This document shows positions 10,551-20,617 of a DNA stretch of 64,000 nt, piece by piece. Location: assembly GCF_902806685.2 (NCBI RefSeq), contig NC_048564.1:16678418-16742417 (forward strand), given 5' to 3'. Position numbers and translations under genes: made by a program. Below the pieces are notes generated by a model. That model was not told the DNA's origin. It worked only from the letters and a program-made list of their open reading frames with translations, and searched no databases. The number at the start of each line of letters is the position of its first letter. Position 1 is the first letter of the stretch. The DNA is from Maniola hyperantus. Lineage: Eukaryota > Arthropoda > Insecta > Lepidoptera > Nymphalidae.

Positions 10551-11570
10551 TAATAAATAAATAAAATATAAAATTAAATAGCCTGCTTTGATTCTGGAGT
10601 GAGCTCGGCATGATGTAGAAAAGAACTCTACACAAATTCCGTTTAACTAATAGAGTGGCGAAAGCATAGTAAAAGAGATCCCCCGAACATTCAACCTCGG
10701 TAGCCGGCGAGGTCGCGTCTATAGCTAAATAAAAATTTGCCGGCTCATTAACGGCCTCAAATGGGGGCCCGTTAATTGATCTGATCGGGTAATTATTCAC
10801 AGGGGGGTACGTAATAGACGCGGGTAGTTAGCGAGCGAAAGATGCAAAAGAACTGGATCACCTATCTTCTCTTAACTCAATACTTTATCTATATCTATTA
10901 TATATCTATTATATAGATATAGATACATAAGAGGAAAAGCTGACTGACCAATCTATCAAGGCTCACAGCTCAAACTTCTGGATGGATCCAGCTGTTTGAA
11001 GTTTATATTTATAGGTACCGCTCGTAATAAAATAAGTATTTCACTTCCTTTAAATCTACAAATCTGCCAATCGCCATATTTAGTTGAAAATTGACATAAT
11101 TATAGCCATATCACTGACCTAAAATCAGCGCTTCTGATATTGTAATCATTCAGAAATACTACCTATTGTAGCAGAAAATCGCTTGGTCCGCTCAATCACG
11201 GTGATAAAATAATTGAACGGATAGACTGACATAGACTCTTTGAACCGAAAGATCCGGATCTTTCGACCTTCTTTTCAGTGAGTCGTTTTGTTCATCTCTA
11301 GTAGCTAAAATAAAGTAATTATTGGGCGCTCCAGCCCTTTTCCGTTGTCTCCCCAGTCGCTAATCACCGCGGCGCCCGGTGTCGATGACGTCTTGCCGGG
11401 TGACAGAATTTTAATATATTTTCCTCCGTATGTAAATCGCGGTGCAGCCGGCTACTGAGCCGAGCTGACACGCCGCCGATTTGTCACGCTCGCGATTTTT
11501 CAACTTTCAAATTGATAACATGAAAATATTAAATCTGAGTCCTCATGTGTTTCCTACCAATACATTCTTC
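10551..11570. other. no gene; two GC-rich noncoding islands
   Basis: Islands at 10660-10800 (GGTAGCCGGCGAGGTCGCG, GGGGGCCCGTTAATTGATCT) and 11330-11490 (CACCGCGGCGCCCGGTGTCG) are unlike the repeats here and lack frames. TAATT cores make regulatory function conceivable. A Heli-C 5' scrap lies at 10905-10990. Confidence 0.35.
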
Positions 11571-11573
11571 CAT

Positions 11574-11665
11574 ACTTTTAATATTATAAATGTGAAAGTC
11601 TGTCTGTCTACTACATTTTCACGGCCCAACAGTTTAACCGATTTTGATGATATTTGGTACGTCCC
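11574..11665 (+). mobile_element. Heli-A 5' fragment
   Basis: AATATTATAAATGTGAAAGT, CTGTCTGTCTACTACATTTT, ACGGCCCAACAGTTTAACCG, then broken off within the ATTTGGTAC motif. A SINE-2 head follows. Confidence 0.65.
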
Positions 11666-11689
11666 ACCGGGACGTCCCACTAATATAAC

Positions 11690-11728
11690 CACAGTGCTTA
11701 CCACTGCGCCAGGGAGGTCATCGAAAAT
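11690..11728 (-). mobile_element. SINE-2 tRNA-like head fragment
   Basis: Minus strand reads GACCTCCCTGGCGCAGTGGT then AAGCACTGTGG, equal to the box A region of the SINE at 31612. Box B is absent, so only the promoter-proximal part survives. Confidence 0.55.
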
Positions 11729-11784
11729 TCGGGTATCTGTAAAACAACCGTGAATAGGCATTATTAAGGTAAACACGTTACGCC

Positions 11785-11826
11785 ACATCATCACTTACCA
11801 TCAGGTGTGATTATGGTCAAACGTGT
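11785..11826 (+). mobile_element. E-family scrap
   Basis: CATCATCACTTACCATCAGG then TGTGATTATGGTCAA matches the middle of the E family. Very short. Confidence 0.4.
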
Positions 11827-11856
11827 GCCTATAATGAATTAAAAACCTAAAATCTA

Positions 11857-12070
11857 AATATGTATATTATAAAAGGAAAAGGTGACAGACTGACTGACTA
11901 ATCTATCAACACACAGCTCAAATTACTGGACGGATCGGGCTGAAATTTGGCATGCAGATAGATATGACGTGGGCATCCGCTAAGAAAAGATTTTTGAAAA
12001 TTCTCGCCTAGTAAAATACAGGTTTGAAATTTGAACGATCCACGCGGACGAAATCGCTGGCATAAGCTAG
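11857..12070 (+). mobile_element. Heli-C copy, full length
   Basis: 5' TATTATAAAAGGAAAAGGTG, the GACTGACTGACTAATCTATC block, TGAAATTTGGCATGCAGATA, and 3' CACGCGGACGAAATCGCTGGC with CTAG at 12067-12070. One of the most complete Heli-C units here. Confidence 0.8.
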
Positions 12071-12541
12071 TAGGTAGGTACCTACCTACCTAATACAACT
12101 GTAACTGGACGATGTGTGAACATTAAAATAACATGTTTTGAAATTTTAATCGGACGAAGGATTATCTATTCTATATATATAAAATTCAAAGTCCTGACTG
12201 ACTTATATATCAACGCACAGCCTAAGCGCGAGAAGATTTCACTTACTCACTAGTTACATACGCCGCTAGATGGCGTTGTAGGCTTTTAGAATGCGCTAAC
12301 CGCATTATAATAAAAATACACTGCTTAACTCCAATGTAAGATATATATTATTAAAATGAAAACCACTTTGATATACTTTAGAAGGCTTTTATTCACTGTT
12401 CATTGTAATTTTTAGTTATCCAATTTATTAGACCAATCTACTCTTTTTTACGCGCCATTTCAGAGTGACGTTTTCCATAGATTCGCTACTTCGCAGAGCA
12501 CACCACAGATGATACAATCACCTAATTTTTTATGCCGTCTA
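12071..12541. other. no gene; TAGGTA palindrome and Heli-D 5' fragment
   Basis: Begins with TAGGTAGGTACCTACCTACC, a palindromic run. A Heli-D 5' end (ATATATAAAATTCAAAGTCC, CTGACTGACTTATATATCAA) lies at 12165-12232 and then breaks off. The remainder is unclassified. Confidence 0.45.
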
Positions 12542-12878
12542 ACAATATATAAAATTCAAGGTCCTGACTGACTTACTTACAACGCACAGCCTAAACCGCT
12601 GGTCCTAGAGACATGAAGTTTGAAGTGTGTTCTTTGTAAAGAGTAGAGTAGGTATCCACTAAGAAAGGATTTTTCGGAATTCCACCCCTCAGGGGGGTAA
12701 ATAGGGGATGGAAGTTTGTATGAAAGTCTATCATTTTAAAGTTATTTCCATGAAAATTAATATTTGGGTTTTCGGTTACAAAAGAAAAAACATGTAGGGT
12801 CCTATTTTAGGATTTTTGAAAATTCTACCCCCACGCCGATCTTCTAAATTCCGAGCGAAGCCGGGGCAGGTCAGCTAG
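12542..12878 (+). mobile_element. Heli-D Helitron-like element
   Basis: AATATATAAAATTCAAGGTC, TGACTGACTTACTTACAACG, a CCCCTCAGGGGGGTAAATAG block, then CCGAGCGAAGCCGGGGCAGG and CTAG at 12875-12878. The 3' hairpin GAGCGAAGCCGGGGC differs from Heli-A to C, so a distinct subfamily. Confidence 0.7.
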
Positions 12879-13063
12879 TTATCCATATTATAGAGCCCAA
12901 AACAGTTAAATTTTAATTTTTGTCTGTCTGTCTATGCCCGTTTCACGCTGGAACTACGGCCACGCTGAGTTTTGTAATACGAAAGCGATTCAACAAATCC
13001 ACAGTGGGTACAGCTGGAGTAAATCCAACGACGGTAAATTAGCGATACCCCCTGAATAAAAAT

Positions 13064-13487
13064 AAAAAACCAGCCAAGTACGAGTCAGGCTCGCGCAATG
13101 AGGGTTCCGTACTACAGTCGTATTTTTCGACATTTTGCAGTATAATTCAAAAACTATGATACATAAAAATAAATCAAAATCTGTTTTAGAATGCACAGGA
13201 CCTTTCATATGATACCCCACTTGATATAGTTATCTTACTTAGAAAATTGAAAATAAGTACTAATTATTAGTTCATGACCACAATTCAATTTTTAAATTCA
13301 CGGTTTTCAGATTTTTCCCCAAATGTCAGCTATAAGATCTACCTACCTGCCAAATTTCATGTTTCTAGGTCAGCGGGAAGTATCCTATAGGTTTTCTTGA
13401 CAAACACGACAGACGGACAGACAGACAGATAACGAAGTGTTCCTATAAGGCTTTCCTTTTTCCTTTTGAGGTACGGAACCCTAAAAA
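13064..13487 (-). mobile_element. GTTCC-family repeat, full length
   Basis: Both ends present: AAAAAACCAGCCAAGTACGA on the left and CTTTTTCCTTTTGAGGTACG then GAACCCTAAAAACG on the right, with GAGGGTTCCGTACTACAGTC just inside the left end. The inner GTTCCGTAC and outer GTACGGAAC make inverted subterminal boxes. No transposase frame. Confidence 0.75.
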
Positions 13488-14100
13488 CGAGATGAAAAGG
13501 AGATTTATATTTGTTAAGAAGTTGTACATCTTCATAACGCCCGACGTTTCATTTCTGTCTACGTCCAGGTCGACAAGTGGACCCCCCGCCCCCTGTCACC
13601 CCCCCATCCCCCTTGTTATGCATAAAATTTTGTCTTATTACTCCCAACTTCGCTATTATATTTGACGAGGCGAAGTTGCGAAGTTATTTTGTTATTAAAA
13701 TTTCTGGTCGCGGCCGGTGCTGCCAGTTTTTGTATTATTACACCGTTTTGGGGTAATTTTATAGATTTCCCTCGTTTACCCTGAATAATAATTTGTTCGG
13801 GGGGTGGTGCTTTGACCGAGATCTCTCAGCGTTCCTGCCTATTGATTCGCTAACTCAGTGTATAACATTGAATGATAGCCACCGAGCTTATATGACATTT
13901 ATCAACTTTGGACGTTAACTCGACATACAATCTAACCATTTAGTCGGTCTTTTGTACATAATTATTTATTTATTTATTTATTTTTATTATTTAAGTAGGT
14001 AGGTACCTACTAAACATTGTAGTTATTGAAGTGAACATTGGAACAACTTATCGCTATGTAGGTAGGTAAGTACTTCCAGCTCAGTTACCTACAAAATACC
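13488..14100. other. no gene; C-rich run and ATTT repeat
   Basis: A C-rich stretch at 13580-13615 (GGACCCCCCGCCCCCTGTC), an (ATTT)n tract at 13965-13985, and the 40-bp segment at 13846-13885 shared with 3419-3463. Otherwise unclassified. Confidence 0.45.
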
Positions 14101-14202
14101 TATAGTACCCGACAGGTCAAGATGGCAATCGGGGTGAAGACCCCCCCGCACACCCGCACAGCCTCATAACCCGATTGCCCACTCGATCTGTAACGGACTA
14201 TA
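14101..14202. mobile_element. FB1, short copy
   Basis: TATAGTACCCGACAGGTCAA left arm and GCCCACTCGATCTGTAACGG then ACTATA right arm. Its loop is only a few dozen bases. Confidence 0.8.
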
Positions 14203-14219
14203 GGTATTTAAAGCCCAAG

Positions 14220-14370
14220 CAAACAAAAATTTTCACGGTTTAGGACCCAATAAATCAGCGCCACCTCTTAGATACTAATGAACGACCCGTTTGAAATCCA
14301 GACGTCACTGAGGTTGCATTGGTGCTAAAGCACCACTGAGTCGGTGCCATTTTGTTTGTTCAATAGGAAG
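14220..14370 (+). mobile_element. R-family repeat
   Basis: AAATTTTCACGGTTTAGGAC, AAATCAGCGCCACCTCTTAG, GAAATCCAGACGTCACTGAG, GCCATTTTGTTTGTTCAATA. The same series occurs at 30337 (inverted) and 47285. No tRNA boxes and no inverted ends, so the class is unknown. Confidence 0.6.
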
Positions 14371-14464
14371 TAATCAATGGCTACATATCTTTATTTAGGA
14401 GGTAGGTAGTAGGTACCTAATGTGCCTGTTTACTGGGAGGTCTAAAGTAAGATTAAGGTCTAAA

Positions 14465-14525
14465 GGAGATTAAATACCCTACACTAAAATACCTACCGTA
14501 TTGTAGTGTAGGGTATTTAATCTCC
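14465..14525. repeat. perfect 22-bp hairpin
   Basis: Arms 14465-14486 and 14504-14525 are exact reverse complements (outer bases GGAGATTAAATACCCTACAC) around a 17-base loop. It could be a tiny MITE or a foldback scar. Confidence 0.75.
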
Positions 14526-14849
14526 CAGCAAGGGTATCATTGTCGCGACTCCGAATCTAGAATGTAAATGGCGTCGAAATTATAAAGCAAGAAGTTATTT
14601 GATTGAACAAACCTACAGATTCGCAGATTATGTCGGAAACTCGGCAGACGTTTGCGTTGAATGGAACTTGAATAAAGGAGGACAAAATGGGATCTGGGGT
14701 GTGAGGATATTAATTTACATCCGCGCGTACCGACGAACAAAAGTGTTTATGAATGCCCGCTTTTGATAATTAACTTATTCCTCTGTTTGTTTCGGCTTTT
14801 GTTTGTTGTAAAGTGCGACTTATGTCGAGATGATGAATATAATAAGTAT
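14526..14849. other. no gene or repeat recognised
   Basis: A 67-codon minus frame at 14537-14740 has no motif. Nothing else stands out. Confidence 0.45.
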
Positions 14850-14949
14850 CATCATCATGATCAACCCGCCGCCGGTTCACTACAGAGCACGGGTCTCCGC
14901 TCACAGTGAGAAGGGTTTTGGCCATAGTCTACCACGCTAGCCATGTGCG
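14850..14949 (-). mobile_element. SINE-1 3' end
   Basis: Plus strand ATCATCATGATCAACCCGCC, then GAGCACGGGTCTCCGCTCAC and TGGCCATAGTCTACCACGC: the tail half of SINE-1 reversed. The tRNA-like head is missing (5' truncation). Confidence 0.7.
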
Positions 14950-14974
14950 GTTTGTTAAAAAATAATATTAGTTA

Positions 14975-15186
14975 CTAGCTGATGCCCGTGACTGTCGTAG
15001 GAACTCTTTGATTTTCCGGGATAAAAAGTAGCCTATGTCACTCTCCAGGTCTTTAACGATACCCATACAAAAGATCACGTTGATCCTTTGCTCTGTTGCG
15101 ACGTGATTGAAGGACAAACCAATAAACCAATAAACCAACAAACCAACAAACAAACACATCTTTCACATTTATAATATGGGTACTGA
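14975..15186 (-). mobile_element. Heli-B copy with a small internal deletion
   Basis: CTAG at 14975-14978 then CTGATGCCCGTGACTGTCGT. The hairpin-to-GGAACTCTTTG interval is shortened by a deletion. It ends after an expanded (AACCAAYAA)n run and ATTTATAATATGGGTACTGA. Confidence 0.75.
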
Positions 15187-15264
15187 TTTTAATCATGACT
15201 AACATTCCCCTTTTCCCCTCCAACTAAGCGTAAAGCTTGTGCTAGGAGTAGGTACGACAATAGT

Positions 15265-15340
15265 GCAACGAGTGGGGTTTGAAACGTCGACCTTTCGGAT
15301 TTCAGTCCGCTCCTATAACCGTTGAGCTATTGAGGCTTTT
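15265..15340 (-). mobile_element. SINE-3 head with box A and box B
   Basis: Minus strand: AATAGCTCAACGGTTATAGG (box A region), GACTGAAATCCGAAAGGTCG, then GTTTCAAACCCCACTCG, resembling box B. The tRNA-like order is complete but the cloverleaf is imperfect, so it is read as a SINE promoter rather than a tRNA gene. Confidence 0.55.
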
Positions 15341-15349
15341 AAATTGAAG

Positions 15350-15512
15350 AATTGGTAGTACTTCACACACTCAGTATTTATGGAAAACTCTGAGGCGTGC
15401 AGGTTTTCTCACGATGTTTTAAAACGCTCATAACTCCGAAAAATTAGAGGTGCGTCGTGCCCGGGACCTCCGATTAGAAGGCGGACGTTCTAACCACTAG
15501 GCTATCACAGCT
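15350..15512 (-). mobile_element. SINE-1 5' part
   Basis: Minus strand begins AAGCTGTGATAGCCTAGTGG (box A region) and continues through a degraded box B to CTCTAATTTTTCGGAG and CTGCACGCCTCAGAG. It adjoins the SINE-3 head: two independent SINEs side by side. Confidence 0.7.
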
Positions 15513-15738
15513 TATAATATAATAAGTATAATGTACAGAAATAAGTAATAATTATGATGATGTGCCATCAAATGTTGGAGCATTATAGATGTCCGCGACT
15601 TACGATACTCTATGCGAGGCACTTTAAGATTATTCACAGGCCAAAATATGGAATTCCTTTTGGCATCTTATTGTGAAAACCTACACTCAACTCGACAAAA
15701 GATCGCAATATCTTATACAGGATACGATGACGTTTATT

Positions 15739-16156
15739 GAAAAAAACCGGCCAAGTGCGAGTCAGACTCGCGCACCGAGGGTTCCGTACTCGGGTATTTT
15801 TTCCTACATTTTGCACGATAGGTAAATCAAAAACTATTACAAAAATCTGTTTTAGAATGTACAGATAAAGCCCTTTCATACGATGTTTCACTTGATATAG
15901 TTATCTAACTTCGAAAATTGAAAATACTGATTATTTTTTCATGGACATATTTTAATTTTTTTAATGAAGTAACCACGGTTACGTAATTCACGGTTTTCAG
16001 ATTTTTCCCCTAATGTCTGCTATAAGACCTACCTACCTGCCAAATTTCATGATACTAGGTCAACGGGAAGTACCTACCCTGTGGGTTTCTTGACAGACAA
16101 CAAAGTGATCCTATAAGGGTTCCTTTTTCCTTTTGAGGTTCGGAACCCTAAAAACT
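15739..16156 (-). mobile_element. GTTCC-family repeat, full length
   Basis: Left end AAAAAACCGGCCAAGTGCGA, right end TTTGAGGTTCGGAACCCTAA. Same order as the copies at 13064 and 26544. The chance 85-codon minus frame inside is built from this repeat. Confidence 0.75.
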
Positions 16157-16641
16157 GTATGGCTGTTTAAAGACGAAATAATATATCGCTGCCAATGCGT
16201 ACATTTCTATCGTAATAATTGAGGTAGGACGCAGTCCTAGTGGTTCATTCAGTACGCACATTTATCAATCACTTTTTGCTTCAAAAAAACAACGTTTATC
16301 GAACTAGTCAGGATGACACACGGTTACGAACCGGTTTGTCACAGCCACTCTCACAAGTCGTATAACGCGTACAATATAAGAAACGATCACCGTGGCCGCC
16401 ATCATCATTCGTACTTACATCCTACAAGGTAATGTAATAGTAAGAGCTAGCGGTAAATTTCCGTACGTTTGTTTCCGCAAAATCTACTACATATAGGAGT
16501 ACGCGCACTGTGGAATTATCTCCGCACCGGATTTTGAAAGATTAAAATTCAAATTTGCGGATTTTAAAACGCACTGCAACTCACCGCACCGTGGTGCGCG
16601 CTAACTCTAAGTAACACCGCTTGTGTATTGTCTATTTAAGA
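16157..16641. other. no gene or repeat recognised
   Basis: Moderately GC-balanced unique-looking sequence. A short palindrome CACCGCACCGTGGTGCGCG lies near 16583. No frame above 60 codons. Confidence 0.45.
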
Positions 16642-16775
16642 CTAGCTGATGCCCGCGATTTAATGATGGCTAGCTTATACTCGCGACTTCGTTTCCGTGG
16701 ACTACACAAATTTCAAACACCTATTTTACCCCCTTAGGGGTTGAATTTTCAAAAATCCTTTCTCTCGACTGTACA
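16642..16775 (-). mobile_element. Heli-B stub next to a Heli-C 3' part
   Basis: CTAG at 16642 then CTGATGCCCGCGA, broken after about 25 bases. A second CTAG at 16670 opens a Heli-C copy (CTTATACTCGCGACTTCG, CCCTTAGGGGTTGAATTTTC) that stops near 16770. The 3' ends of two Helitron-like elements lie side by side. Confidence 0.65.
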
Positions 16776-16889
16776 TACCCAGTGGTTTCATGAGATAAAC
16801 TATGTAGGTTAGAAGCAATATACTAACATACATTAGAACTCTATTGGTCATCACGTAGGCCAGAGTTCATACAAAAATGCCCATGGTCC

Positions 16890-17015
16890 TTTGGTGAAGA
16901 GATAGCTTGCATCCCGGGGAAGCACATAGGCCAGATGTGTCCCGGAAAATTAAAGAGCTCCCTACAAGATTTTTACCTATAAGTCTAAATCCGTGCCGAC
17001 GAAGTCGCAGGCAGC
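16890..17015 (+). mobile_element. Heli-A 3' fragment
   Basis: ATAGCTTGCATCCCGGGGAA, TGTCCCGGAAAATTAAAGAG, AAATCCGTGCCGACGAAGTC. The CTAG end is mutated (GCAGGCAGCAATG). Confidence 0.6.
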
Positions 17016-17454
17016 AATGTATATAAAAAAGTTTTGCATGCAAAATACTTTCCTTGCTAACCGTACCTACTTTTCAAATGATAGTAGACAGAGAGAGCAA
17101 TATGGCGGGTCCATTGTCACTTTGTACGCGTTATACAGCATTTTTTCCATACTTCCTCAAAAGTAACGACTAACGACTAAACACATGGTGAACTAAATTA
17201 TGTTACTTATAAACGACAGCCTAAATAAAAATGTCCAAACATTTGTATACATTAAATAAATTTATCATCGTTCCGTGGCGTCAAAGGAAGCTGCCGTGCG
17301 CACATGGGGGCCCGCGTTCGGGGCCTGGGGGTGCCTGGGGCCTCGGGGATACAGAACGTATTATTTTTTCAATAACTCAACTAATGCGGGATAGTGGTAG
17401 ACCAAGAGCTGGTAGGTACACTGAAGAGGTGGTTTTGTAAATCATTAATCAAAG
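17016..17454. other. no gene; G-rich stretch at 17270-17360
   Basis: Contains CATGGGGGCCCGCGTTCGGG then GCCTGGGGGTGCCTGGGGCC, which reads through in a 69-codon plus frame (17231-17440) with a Gly-rich middle. No homology is recognised, and the GC change alone does not make it a gene. Confidence 0.35.
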
Positions 17455-17523
17455 TTATCATCACGATCAACCCGTCGCCGGCTTACTACTGAGCACGATT
17501 CTAATATCAGAATGAGAAGGGCT
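17455..17523 (-). mobile_element. SINE-1 3' tail
   Basis: TATCATCACGATCAACCCGT, then ACTACTGAGCACGATTCTAA and AGAATGAGAAGGG. It is cut off exactly where an FB1 element begins. Confidence 0.6.
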
Positions 17524-17640
17524 AGTATACTACGCGACAGGTTGAAATGGCAATCGGGGAGGGAACACTCCGCACACCCACACAGCTTTCGCGCTAACCT
17601 TGTGCGGGCGAGCGCGAGTGACGTGCGCGGTGCCTCCCTG
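17524..17640. mobile_element. FB1, right arm missing
   Basis: Left arm TACGCGACAGGTTGAAATGG and GC-rich core. It ends at GCCTCCCTGCCTAAATAAA without the inverted arm. It abuts the SINE-1 tail. Confidence 0.7.
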
Positions 17641-17692
17641 CCTAAATAAACTGGTCATTTAATAAGGCTAAGGTCTATAGAAAGTACTTCTA

Positions 17693-18206
17693 AGGTAAGG
17701 TCTATAGTAAGTCGTGCTAAGGGCTTTGCTAATCGACGACTTACGAAAAACTCATCTTAACAAAAGTAGGTAATGGTCCAAAATTTACTACACCATTGGA
17801 ACTGTAAAAAAGTGTTCTAAATTCACTTGTAATATTATACATTGTAAAAGATCATTCAGAAAAAGTTTAAATCAATACAATACTAAAATAAAACATCTTT
17901 GATCTTGATATGAAACGTCGCTTTTTTGATTTTGATGAATAATAACTAAAACAACAAACATAATTTGGACTGTGTTAGATTTATGAATATTAATATTGTT
18001 AAATTTTGTACCTAAATGAAAATCGGGAAATATTGCGTGTAATGAATCACTCAGTAATTTTTTGACTGTCTTAGTCTTAGTTTATGCTTGGCATAATCTT
18101 AGCTGACACGACTATAAATTCCGAATCATAGATTAAGCATAGGATACACTCAGCCAAGTTTTTCGTAAGTAAAGTCTGAGCAAAGTCAGAGTACGCCCTA
18201 TAGAGA
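17693..18206. mobile_element. candidate MITE with imperfect inverted ends
   Basis: The left end (CTATAG ... CTTTGCT ... ACTTACGAAAAACT, to about 17753) is mirrored on the right by AGTTTTTCGTAAGTAAAG (from 18158) and CCCTATAGAG (near 18198). The order of boxes is kept in inversion, about 50 bp each. The AT-rich interior has no frame. Tentative. Confidence 0.4.
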
Positions 18207-18573
18207 TCACCATAAGATCCTCCAGTAAAACACTACCAGCTCTTAGATCACGAGAGATCCGCGAATATCGCATAAATGGTATGAATGTTCGCGCCGCGTG
18301 AAATCATCTTCCTTTGTGCCTGTTGTCGACTTGTTACAGAGTTGTTATGCTAGGCTACACGTGTATGTGGGCAGCGGAGGCAGACGAGGCAGACAGGGGT
18401 GCGGACGCGACGACTACCTGTCAAAATATGACGAGCTCTTTACTCCACTACAGATGTCGCCATTGTCATCTAGCTAATCTAATTTTGCGATGTCGTGCGT
18501 AAAAGTACAGTGTGCGATTAACACATTTTCGTTATTTCGGTACGTTGATATCGCAAAGGCGAGATACTTACGT
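18207..18573. other. no gene; GC-rich patch at 18350-18430
   Basis: GGCAGCGGAGGCAGACGAGG and GTGCGGACGCGACGACTACC form a short GC-rich patch in a 62-codon plus frame without motif. Otherwise unclassified. Confidence 0.35.
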
Positions 18574-18718
18574 CAAGGTACAGTTCGCGGCCGAAAGTAA
18601 TGTAGGTACATCGAACTTTAGGAGACTGCAGATTTGTAGAGCGCTGTCCCTGTCGTTGAGACCGACAAAACGTCATATAGGTATGAGTGACAGAGACAAC
18701 GCTCTACAAAGATATACG
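18574..18718. mobile_element. FB2 foldback MITE, one arm incomplete
   Basis: Left end GTACAGTTCGCGGCCGAAAG, core TTGTAGAGCGCTGTCCCTGT mirrored by GAGTGACAGAGACAACGCTC. The right terminal arm is lost. Confidence 0.7.
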
Positions 18719-18784
18719 CATTGAATTGAGAACCTCCTCTTTTTAGAAAATTAAATTTAACGGAAAAATGCATTCATCATACTT

Positions 18785-19073
18785 AATCACCCATCGCAGG
18801 CTGTAGGTACCTACTAAGTACGGGTCTCGTCACAGAATGAGAAGGACTTGGCCATAGTCCACCACGCTTGGCAAGTGTGGATTAGCAGACCTCACATGCC
18901 TTTGAGAACTTAATGGAGAACTCTCAGGCATGCAGATTTCCTCACGATTCCTCTTTTAACTTCTTAAAATGCATAAGTATAACTCCGGAAAGCTAGATGT
19001 GCGTATCCAGGATCAAACCCAAGACCTCTAGAAAAGAAACCCAACGTCTTAACCACTAGGCTGCCACCGCTTC
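18785..19073 (-). mobile_element. SINE-1, nearly complete
   Basis: Minus strand: AGAAGCGGTGGCAGCCTAGT (box A area), a decayed box B (GGTTTGATCCTGG), the CTCTCAGG..CTCCATTAAG body and the CTCATTCTGTGACGAGACC tail. Too diverged to act as a Pol III gene. Confidence 0.7.
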
Positions 19074-19085
19074 TATTATATTAAA

Positions 19086-19324
19086 CTACCTGATGCTCGC
19101 GACTTCGTCCGCGTGGACTTAGGATTTTAAAATCCCGTGGCAACTCTAGGATTTTTCGGGATATAAAGTACCTACTTAGCCTATGTCACTCTCCAGGTCT
19201 TAACTATACCCATGCAAAAAATCACGTCAATCCGTTGCTCCGTTGCGACGTGATTGAAGGACAAACCAATAAGCCAACAAACAAACACACTTTCGCATTA
19301 TATTTAATATGGGTTGGGTAGTGA
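19086..19324 (-). mobile_element. Heli-B copy
   Basis: CTACCTGATGCTCGCGACTT opens it (CTAG mutated to CTAC), followed by AATCCCGTGGCAACTCTAGG, GTTGCGACGTGATTGAAGGA and ATATGGGTTGGGTAGTGATT. Full length. Confidence 0.75.
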
Positions 19325-19647
19325 TTGTTTTATTTGTCATGCGAAACCGTTTTTCACTTCGTATTGTCACGCAATACTGTATCTATATTTTAATATATCA
19401 ATGTATCGTAACGAATTATTGGGAGGCTGTCAGTTTTGCGTAAGCCGTGACATGAGAGTGGCAGGAGGGGTCCCTGCGCGACGCGACGGTGCGTGGCGCG
19501 CAGATTGCGTCTCCCGCGCCACCGCGCCGGCTACCTAAGCTCCTAACTGATGTCGTTTACCGGCTAGCCTAACAGATAGGGATATCTTACGTCTAACACC
19601 TATCATACTTACTGCCAGTTAGGCAGTAAGAATTATAGGAGTTAGAT
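19325..19647. other. no gene; CpG-rich patch 19455-19545
   Basis: The patch (GCGCGACGCGACGGTGCG, CGCGCCACCGCGCCGG) lies at the end of a 74-codon frame with no motif. A short hairpin (CTTACTGCC AGTTA GGCAGTAAG) is at about 19609-19631. Confidence 0.35.
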
Positions 19648-20036
19648 GGGCCTCATAAGAAAGCTCAGATAGTCACTCAACGGGCGATGGAGAGAGCTCT
19701 GCTTGGAGTTTCTCTACGTGATCAAATCAGAAATGAGGAGATCCGTAGGAGAACTAGAGTAACCGACATAGCTCAACGGGTTGCGAAGCTGAAGCAGTGG
19801 GTAGGACACCGATAGACGTTGGGGTCTCAAGGTGTTGGAATGGCGACCTCGCACCGGAAGCATCGACCGAAAGGCGCAGCGTTGGAAGACCCCCCACTAA
19901 GTTGACGGAGGATAGGTATCTCATATATGAGACGAGTCGCAGGGAAACGCTTGATTCAGGCGGCGCAAGACCGTGGCGTGTGGAAGTCCCCTATGTCCAG
20001 CAGTGTACGTCTATCGGTTGATGATGATGATGATGA
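19648..20036 (+). pseudogene. RTE-type LINE, 5' truncated, 3' end of ORF2
   Basis: An in-frame stretch 19687-19815 reads MERALLGVSLRDQIRNEEIR then RRTRVTDIAQRVAKLKQWVGH, the region downstream of the reverse transcriptase in lepidopteran RTE elements. After a frameshifting deletion the LEWR, RRSVGRPPTK and GGARPWRVEVPYVQQ motifs follow in broken frames. The element ends in (TGATGA)n at 20019-20036, a typical RTE tail. No catalytic RT residues remain. Confidence 0.8.
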
Positions 20037-20160
20037 CGCCACGGTTTTACGCCACCTGACTCGATGTCGTCTGTCCACCTAGGTCGGTCGTAGAGGCGTC
20101 CTCGGACGCTGCGACCTCGTACATTGATGTGCCAGGTCGCCGTTCCTGTACCTTTGGAAC
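20037..20160 (-). pseudogene. RTE-like C-terminal fragment, inverted
   Basis: Minus strand gives GGTGGACAGACGACATCGAG, the RWTDDI motif in RTE ORF2, preceded by an arginine-rich stretch and TAC..GAACGGCGACCTGGC. It faces the plus-strand RTE tail directly. More diverged than its neighbour. Confidence 0.5.
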
Positions 20161-20199
20161 CTAACTTTTACCCGTTCTTCAGCAAATAAAGCTATGTAT

Positions 20200-20408
20200 A
20201 TGTCTATTATCTTCTCAATACATAAAAATGAATCTCTGAATGTGTTGCTGATCGCAAACATCGAGAACAGCTGAACCGATTTCCCTAATTCTTTTTTTAT
20301 AATATTCCTTGAAGTACAGGGATGGTTCTTACAGAGAGAAAAATTTAAAAAATTGCCTGAAAAAGAATCGACTGTTAGGCGCGACGAAGTTCGCCGGGGC
20401 AGCTCGTA
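20200..20408 (+). mobile_element. Heli-D-like degenerate element
   Basis: ACAGCTGAACCGATTTCCCT, CAGGGATGGTTCTTACAGAG, then GGCGCGACGAAGTTCGCCGGGGCAGCTCG. The terminal hairpin is recognisable, with CTAG changed to CTCG. Part of a 167-codon minus frame crosses it by chance. Confidence 0.5.
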
Positions 20409-20617
20409 TTCTATAAGATTAGATTTCTTTAGTAGAGCAGTTAACATTCCTGTGTTATCAGGTCGATACATTAATATCGTACAGATGTCAGTCCCACGGC
20501 CAGATGTTGCGTAAGGAGCGCGTGTTCCACTCGCATCACGATAATTAACTCGATTGGCTAAATCAATGCGACTGACTGCCACTATACTAACAACTGACCT
20601 CTCTTACTGTAGGTTCA

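Noticed and set aside
20079..20582. Longest open frame of the window (167 codons, minus) as a gene
   Set aside because: It crosses an RTE fragment and the antisense of a Helitron-like element and shows no domain; chance read-through of repeats.
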